A stretch of DNA of 64,000 nucleotides. It comes from Armatimonadota bacterium (lineage in GTDB: Bacteria > Armatimonadota > Fimbriimonadia > Fimbriimonadales > Fimbriimonadaceae). Within the stretch, counting starts at the first letter, position 1, and each line of letters opens with the position of its first letter. The position numbers and the translations under genes were made by a program. Location: assembly GCA_016125185.1 (NCBI GenBank), contig WGMG01000002.1, forward strand, positions 248,001 through 312,000. The letters run 5' to 3'. The notes beneath the pieces are model-generated. The model had not been told where the DNA came from and made no database searches. It saw only the letters and a list, made by a program, of their open reading frames with translations. Shown piece after piece: positions 59,422 through 64,000 of this stretch.

Positions 59422-61140
59422 CTAACCCACATTCCACAATGCTTTGATTTCGCTCAGCGTCAGACGATAGTCGCCCCACGGGTTATAACTGTTCACCATG
59501 TTGGTGGCATCCGCCCCAAGGCCGGTCTCATTTCGCGGGTCGCTGTAGTAGCCGCCCCACCAGTAGATTCGTCCAAGATTCTGGGTCAGCGTTCCCGCCA
59601 TGTCGCGGCTGTACAACTCGGCTCGAATCGCGGCCAGCAGACTTTCTCGGCTCGCCGGCTGCTGAGGAAGGGTCTGCAGTGTGCCACCAACATTCTTGGT
59701 CGATCGCGCCAAAGCTCGAACCTGGTCAAACGTCATCGAACCAAAGTTCACCGTCGTACCGTCCGGCTTCTTCATCGACGAATCGAACGAAATCGCGCCC
59801 GACTGACCGCCTCCGAAGTAGCATTCCGTCACATCGACGATCTTCGCGCTGCCTGGCATCGGCTGGTTTGCAATGATGTTCACCTCTCGTTCCAGGTCGT
59901 CGACCCATCGCTTGGCGTACTCCTGAGGAGTCTCCCATCGCCCCAGCGCTGGATCAATCAGCGAGCTCGCCAGCAGGTCGTTCGGCTTGTTCGACATGTA
60001 CGCCGACGTCGCGTTGAACTTCCAGCGGTACACCGGCGAGTTAAAGTGCATGGCCCGCGTCTTGCACTTCGTCTGCCAAGCCATCCCGTTCATTTCGGCC
60101 CCATAGGTGCCTAGTTCGTTCAGAAACGGAGCATAGTTGCCGCCCCATTGGATGTTGCGCAACTGACCCTTGACCGTGTTGATTCGGTACGAGTCGACAT
60201 TTTCTGAGAGCATCGAAAACGCGGGCATCGTCACCTGGTTCGATCCGAAGCGGCTGAGAATCTTGTTCGCTGCCATCACGTCCGGAGACGGATGAAAGTC
60301 GATATCCGCCATCGTCTGCTCAAGGATCTTTCCAACACCGGTCCAAGAACCAACTGCGCCGTCGATCGACCCACCCGGATGCCCGGCTGCCGGTTCATTG
60401 CCCATCTGGAAGCCCAACCGGCTAATAACGTTTTCGGAGAGGCTGCCTGCGACCCGCGTTTTTGCGATCGCGACCGCCGTGTTGTTGACGTCGTATACGA
60501 ACGACTGCACGTGCTGATGAAGGTACGGCAGATACTCGTCCATCGGACGCCACCAGTCCCGTCGCGCCGGGTCGCCGGTCTGAATCGGGGTCGCCAAAGC
60601 CTGGCCGAACGGGTCGGTCGTGATCGTTGACCATGCGTCCGTCGCTGAAGTGTTGGGATAGACGCCCGGAGTCACATTCCAAAGAATGTTCAGGCCGTTC
60701 GACAAGCTCGTTCCGCGGAACATAATCCGCTTCATGATCGCATCCACGTTTCGCTCGCGGTTGGCGGGCCCGTTTGGGTTGTAAGGCTTCGAGTAGTGGT
60801 TCCAAAGGTTAGAGGTCACTCGGACCCACGTGCCCTTCGGCAGCAGATCGGTCATCTCATACAGGTCGGCCCACTGATGGTTGTTCGGGTCGTCCCAAGT
60901 CATCCCGTCCAAGCTTTTCAGGAGGGCTGTGCCCGACATGATGCCCGTCGTGTTGTTCCACCGGACGTTAGGCTTGCCGTCGTTATACGAGTAGTTGGTG
61001 TAGCTCGAAGGTGACTGGTAGTCGAAAAGGTCGGGAGCGGGGGCATTGAATCCAAAGCGTGCAGCGTACCAATCGGCAGTCTGAGCGAAGGAAGCGCAAC
61101 CAAGGAGAAGGAGCAAAGCAGCGGAAGAAAATCGCTTCAT
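59422..61140 (-). CDS. Secreted TIM-barrel glycosidase-like protein (clan GH-A features)
   Basis: 572 residues with a signal peptide (FSSAALLLLLGCASFAQT); GCA may also be a lipobox. No exact family recognised. VRVTSNLWNHYSKPY, LGFQMGNEPAAGHPGG (Asn-Glu-Pro, as in clan GH-A acid/base), QWGGNYAPFLNELGTYGAEM and KIVDVTECYFGGGQSG (a Glu at a later strand, possible nucleophile) suggest a retaining beta-barrel glycosidase. The opening DWYAARFGFNAP is plain. A long AT-rich leader with palindromes lies upstream. Function is inferred from two motifs only. Confidence 0.6.
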   Translation of the reverse strand: MKRFSSAALLLLLGCASFAQTADWYAARFGFNAPAPDLFDYQSPSSYTNYSYNDGKPNVRWNNTTGIMSGTALLKSLDGMTWDDPNNHQWADLYEMTDLLPKGTWVRVTSNLWNHYSKPYNPNGPANRERNVDAIMKRIMFRGTSLSNGLNILWNVTPGVYPNTSATDAWSTITTDPFGQALATPIQTGDPARRDWWRPMDEYLPYLHQHVQSFVYDVNNTAVAIAKTRVAGSLSENVISRLGFQMGNEPAAGHPGGSIDGAVGSWTGVGKILEQTMADIDFHPSPDVMAANKILSRFGSNQVTMPAFSMLSENVDSYRINTVKGQLRNIQWGGNYAPFLNELGTYGAEMNGMAWQTKCKTRAMHFNSPVYRWKFNATSAYMSNKPNDLLASSLIDPALGRWETPQEYAKRWVDDLEREVNIIANQPMPGSAKIVDVTECYFGGGQSGAISFDSSMKKPDGTTVNFGSMTFDQVRALARSTKNVGGTLQTLPQQPASRESLLAAIRAELYSRDMAGTLTQNLGRIYWWGGYYSDPRNETGLGADATNMVNSYNPWGDYRLTLSEIKALWNVG

Positions 61141-61299
61141 AGTGCCATCAGTACCGTGAGAGCCTTCTCACACTTTCGCGAAAAATACCAGCATCTAATA
61201 AACCGATCTATTTACGTGGTCAAATGGCATGACACCGTCATTTTGAACCTAAAAATCCCTATCTGGCCCGAAAAGTCAAGTTTTCCACACCTTCCATTT

Positions 61300-61350
61300 A
61301 GGTTCATTTGAACCTGATATTTATGAGCGTTTTATCACTTTATCGTGATA
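61300..61350 (-). promoter_or_regulatory. Two palindromes upstream of the GH-A-like gene
   Basis: AGGTTCA-tt-TGAACCT (61300-61315) and TATCAC-tttatc-GTGATA (61333-61350). TTTGAACCT also occurs at 61242-61250. The 61141-61370 region is AT-rich and gene-free, so these are probable operator sites for the gene starting at 61140. Confidence 0.5.
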
Positions 61351-61419
61351 GAGCGAAATTGGGTTCAAAAACGCCTAAAGTGGGTTGCATTCGGCCTGCC
61401 GTTTTGTACGGCATCTTTT

Positions 61420-61461
61420 CCCCTCCAAAGATTGGAGGGGTGTCGCGAAGCGACGAGGTGG
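61420..61461. repeat. REP-like hairpin, CCCCTCCAA type
   Basis: CCCCTCCAA-aga-TTGGAGGGG (61420-61440) is followed by TGTCGCGAAGCGACGAGGTGG, which holds a second small stem TCGC/GCGA. It lies just past the azoR stop and may help end its transcript. Confidence 0.6.
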
Positions 61462-61483
61462 ATGGTCCGAATGCACTCCTCCC

Positions 61484-62098
61484 CTAAACCAGGGCCAATT
61501 CTCCAGCTCGCGCCAAAGCCCCATTCAACGTACTCTCCAAGGCCTCTGGACCCATCGAAACCCCTTCGACCACAATCTCCTCTATCTGGTCCGCCCCAAG
61601 GAAGGTAAACACCGACCGCAGATAGGCTCCGTTGTGGTTGAACGCTGCCATCGGCCCTGACGAGTACACGCCTCCCGACGACGAAACGATGAACACTTGC
61701 TTCGGGCCGATCAAGCCCATCGGACCCGCCTCCGAGTACCCAAATGTCCGGCCGACCCTCGCAACATGGTCCGTCCACGCCTTCAGCGTCGAGGGGACGC
61801 CAAAATTGATCATCCCACTCGCGACCACGACCACGTCGGCCCACAAAAGTTCGTCGACCAACTGGTCCGAAAGCGCCAGCCTCGTCCGCTGCTCGTCCGT
61901 TCGGTCGGACTCCGGTGTAAATGCCGCCGCCACAAACGATCCGTCGATGTGTGGAACGGGCTCCGCCGCCAAATCGCGAGTTGTAATCGACACGTCGGAA
62001 TGCGCCGATCGCAGATTATCGACAAGTTGAAGAGCCACGCGCTTCGAGTGGGAGAGCTCTCCGCGCGGGCTCGAGGTAAGGAAAAGGATTTTCTTCAT
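61484..62098 (-). CDS. azoR: FMN-dependent NADH-azoreductase
   Basis: 204 residues of the flavodoxin-like AzoR family. The phosphate loop is TSSPRGELSHSKRVA. DVVVVASGMINFGVPSTLKAWTDHVARVGRTFGYSE and FIVSSSGGVYSSG (given in parts) mark the FMN and quinone sites. It reduces azo dyes and, physiologically, quinones by two-electron transfer using NADH. It is divergent from a TetR gene, a common arrangement in which the regulator senses quinones or electrophiles. Confidence 0.93.
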   Translation of the reverse strand: MKKILFLTSSPRGELSHSKRVALQLVDNLRSAHSDVSITTRDLAAEPVPHIDGSFVAAAFTPESDRTDEQRTRLALSDQLVDELLWADVVVVASGMINFGVPSTLKAWTDHVARVGRTFGYSEAGPMGLIGPKQVFIVSSSGGVYSSGPMAAFNHNGAYLRSVFTFLGADQIEEIVVEGVSMGPEALESTLNGALARAGELALV

Positions 62099-62140
62099 AG
62101 TCGCTGGTTCCGCTGCCTACCATTTCCGTCAGGCGATGGT

Positions 62141-62220
62141 TAAGCAACAGATGTCGTATAACTACGATAGGCACGACAAAACTCTGACCATCACATTGGC
62201 CCGTCTGTCGCCTAAGCAAC
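62141..62220. promoter_or_regulatory. Putative TetR operators between azoR and tetR
   Basis: TAAGCAACA occurs at 62141-62149 and TAAGCAACA again at 62213-62221 as direct repeats. TCGTA-taac-TACGA (62154-62167) is an inverted repeat near the centre of the 149-base divergent region. Confidence 0.4.
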
Positions 62221-62247
62221 ACAATCGACCAACTGTCGCGAAAAAAG

Positions 62248-62819
62248 ATGGAATGTCCCAATCAAACAACCGATCCCCGCGTGAAAAGAACCCGCGCTCT
62301 GCTCCAAAATGCCCTGCGGGACTTGCTTCGCGAGCGAGCCATTTCCGATATCTCGGTGCTCGACATCGCCGAACGCGCCACCGTCAATCGCGCGACGTTT
62401 TACGCCCACTTCGACGACAAACAGGCTATCATGACTAGCGTGCTCAGGGACGACCTGCACCAAGCCTTTCAAGCCCAGTTTCCCGAGTGCCCGGACTTCA
62501 ACCGCGCCAACGTCCTCAAGGTCGCCATCGTGGTCTACAAGTTCCTCTACTCGCTTCGGTCCAACTGCCCCGCTACCGCCCGTGAAATCACAGGCCCGCT
62601 ATCGAGCGCCGTGCAGGAAACCGTTTTCGACATGATGATGTACTGGTCCAAGCATCATCCGCCCGTCGGCATTCCTGATGGCTACACCGTCGAATCCCTG
62701 GCGACCGTTCTGAGTTGGAGCATCTTTGGTGGCGCGTCCCAATGGGCACAAAGCGACCGCAAAACGACCGCCGAAAAGCACGCTTCTGGCCTTCTTGATC
62801 TGATCTTTCGCGAAGCGGC

Positions 62820-62823
<4 letters not shown>
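62248..62823 (+). CDS. TetR-family transcriptional regulator
   Basis: 191 residues. The N-terminal HTH is typical: TRALLQNALRDLLRERAISD, ISVLDIAERATVNRATFYAH and FDDKQAIMTSVLRDDL. The C-terminal helical ligand domain (80-185) is of the TetR_C33-like kind, with WSIFGGASQWAQSDRKT near the end. It probably represses azoR and itself. The stop overlaps the stop of the converging ATP-grasp gene by 4 bases. Confidence 0.93.

Positions 62824-64000
<1,177 letters not shown>

Overview
This window looks like the chromosome of an environmental Gram-negative bacterium close to Armatimonadota (Fimbriimonadia-like). This is inferred from the gene mix, not from a marker gene. The evidence is two DUF1559-type pseudopilin genes with a conserved prepilin signal, two PEP-CTERM proteins, outer-membrane barrels, many secreted glycoside hydrolases, HDOD signalling proteins and a LexA with an unfamiliar operator. 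Base composition is moderately GC-rich, except for an AT-richer island at about 24.4-27.1 kb.

Layout. 0-8.4 kb: a SurA-like foldase (cut by the edge), lexA with its operator, a thioredoxin-like protein, a lipoprotein, a DUF559 protein, cysS, a csoR-type repressor with a membrane protein, an esterase, a GH18 enzyme, tRNA-Val(GAC) and a GIY-YIG protein. 8.6-16.5 kb: a sugar locus with an AraC regulator divergent from a pseudopilin, a BNR/sialidase-like protein, a GH95 fucosidase and a GH78 rhamnosidase. 17.1-22.4 kb: a one-strand copper-handling cluster (Cys/His-rich secreted protein, YHS-like protein, cupredoxin, two-domain multicopper oxidase, beta-barrel, duplicated YtkA-like protein). 22.5-27.4 kb: a repeat-rich island with a Cj0069-like ATP-grasp gene, three orphan membrane ORFs, a transposase remnant and decayed GIY-YIG copies. 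27.4-38 kb: small housekeeping and stress enzymes, a HAF-repeat lipoprotein, an ArsR-led operon, a TlpA-like protein and an EF-hand/calpain-like protease. 39-46.7 kb: GH127-like enzyme, TIGR03118 protein, PEP-CTERM protein, PQQ-type sugar dehydrogenase, universal stress protein and an NmrA-like protein. 47-54.6 kb: signalling (receiver-HDOD, porin-like barrel, chemoreceptor, pseudopilin, EAL-HDOD). 54.7-64 kb: a frameshifted MgtA-type ATPase, a secreted intradiol dioxygenase, a P-domain PEP-CTERM protein, a tandem repeat array, a GH-A-like enzyme, azoR with a divergent TetR gene, an ATP-grasp protein and the end of galT.

The most unusual signal is in the repeats. Four relic copies of one element run straight into the 3' half of a tRNA gene (Leu-GAG once, Val-GAC three times). 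In each case the junction is at the anticodon arm. These copies bracket the copper cluster and the orphan island. Inside the island, three elements of about 250-300 bp (two of them with matching terminal inverted repeats) each lie just upstream of one AT-rich orphan membrane ORF, giving a repeat-ORF-repeat-ORF-repeat-ORF layout. Elsewhere a REP-like family keeps a GGTGAGC...GCGAACC core while its outer arms vary but stay self-complementary.

Functional links: the copper genes look like one periplasmic/outer-membrane Cu(I) oxidation and binding module. The 9.8-16.5 kb genes and the GH127 and GH-A-like genes fit degradation of plant or algal heteropolysaccharides rich in fucose, rhamnose and arabinose. 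All functions are assigned by reading protein motifs; no database search was run.
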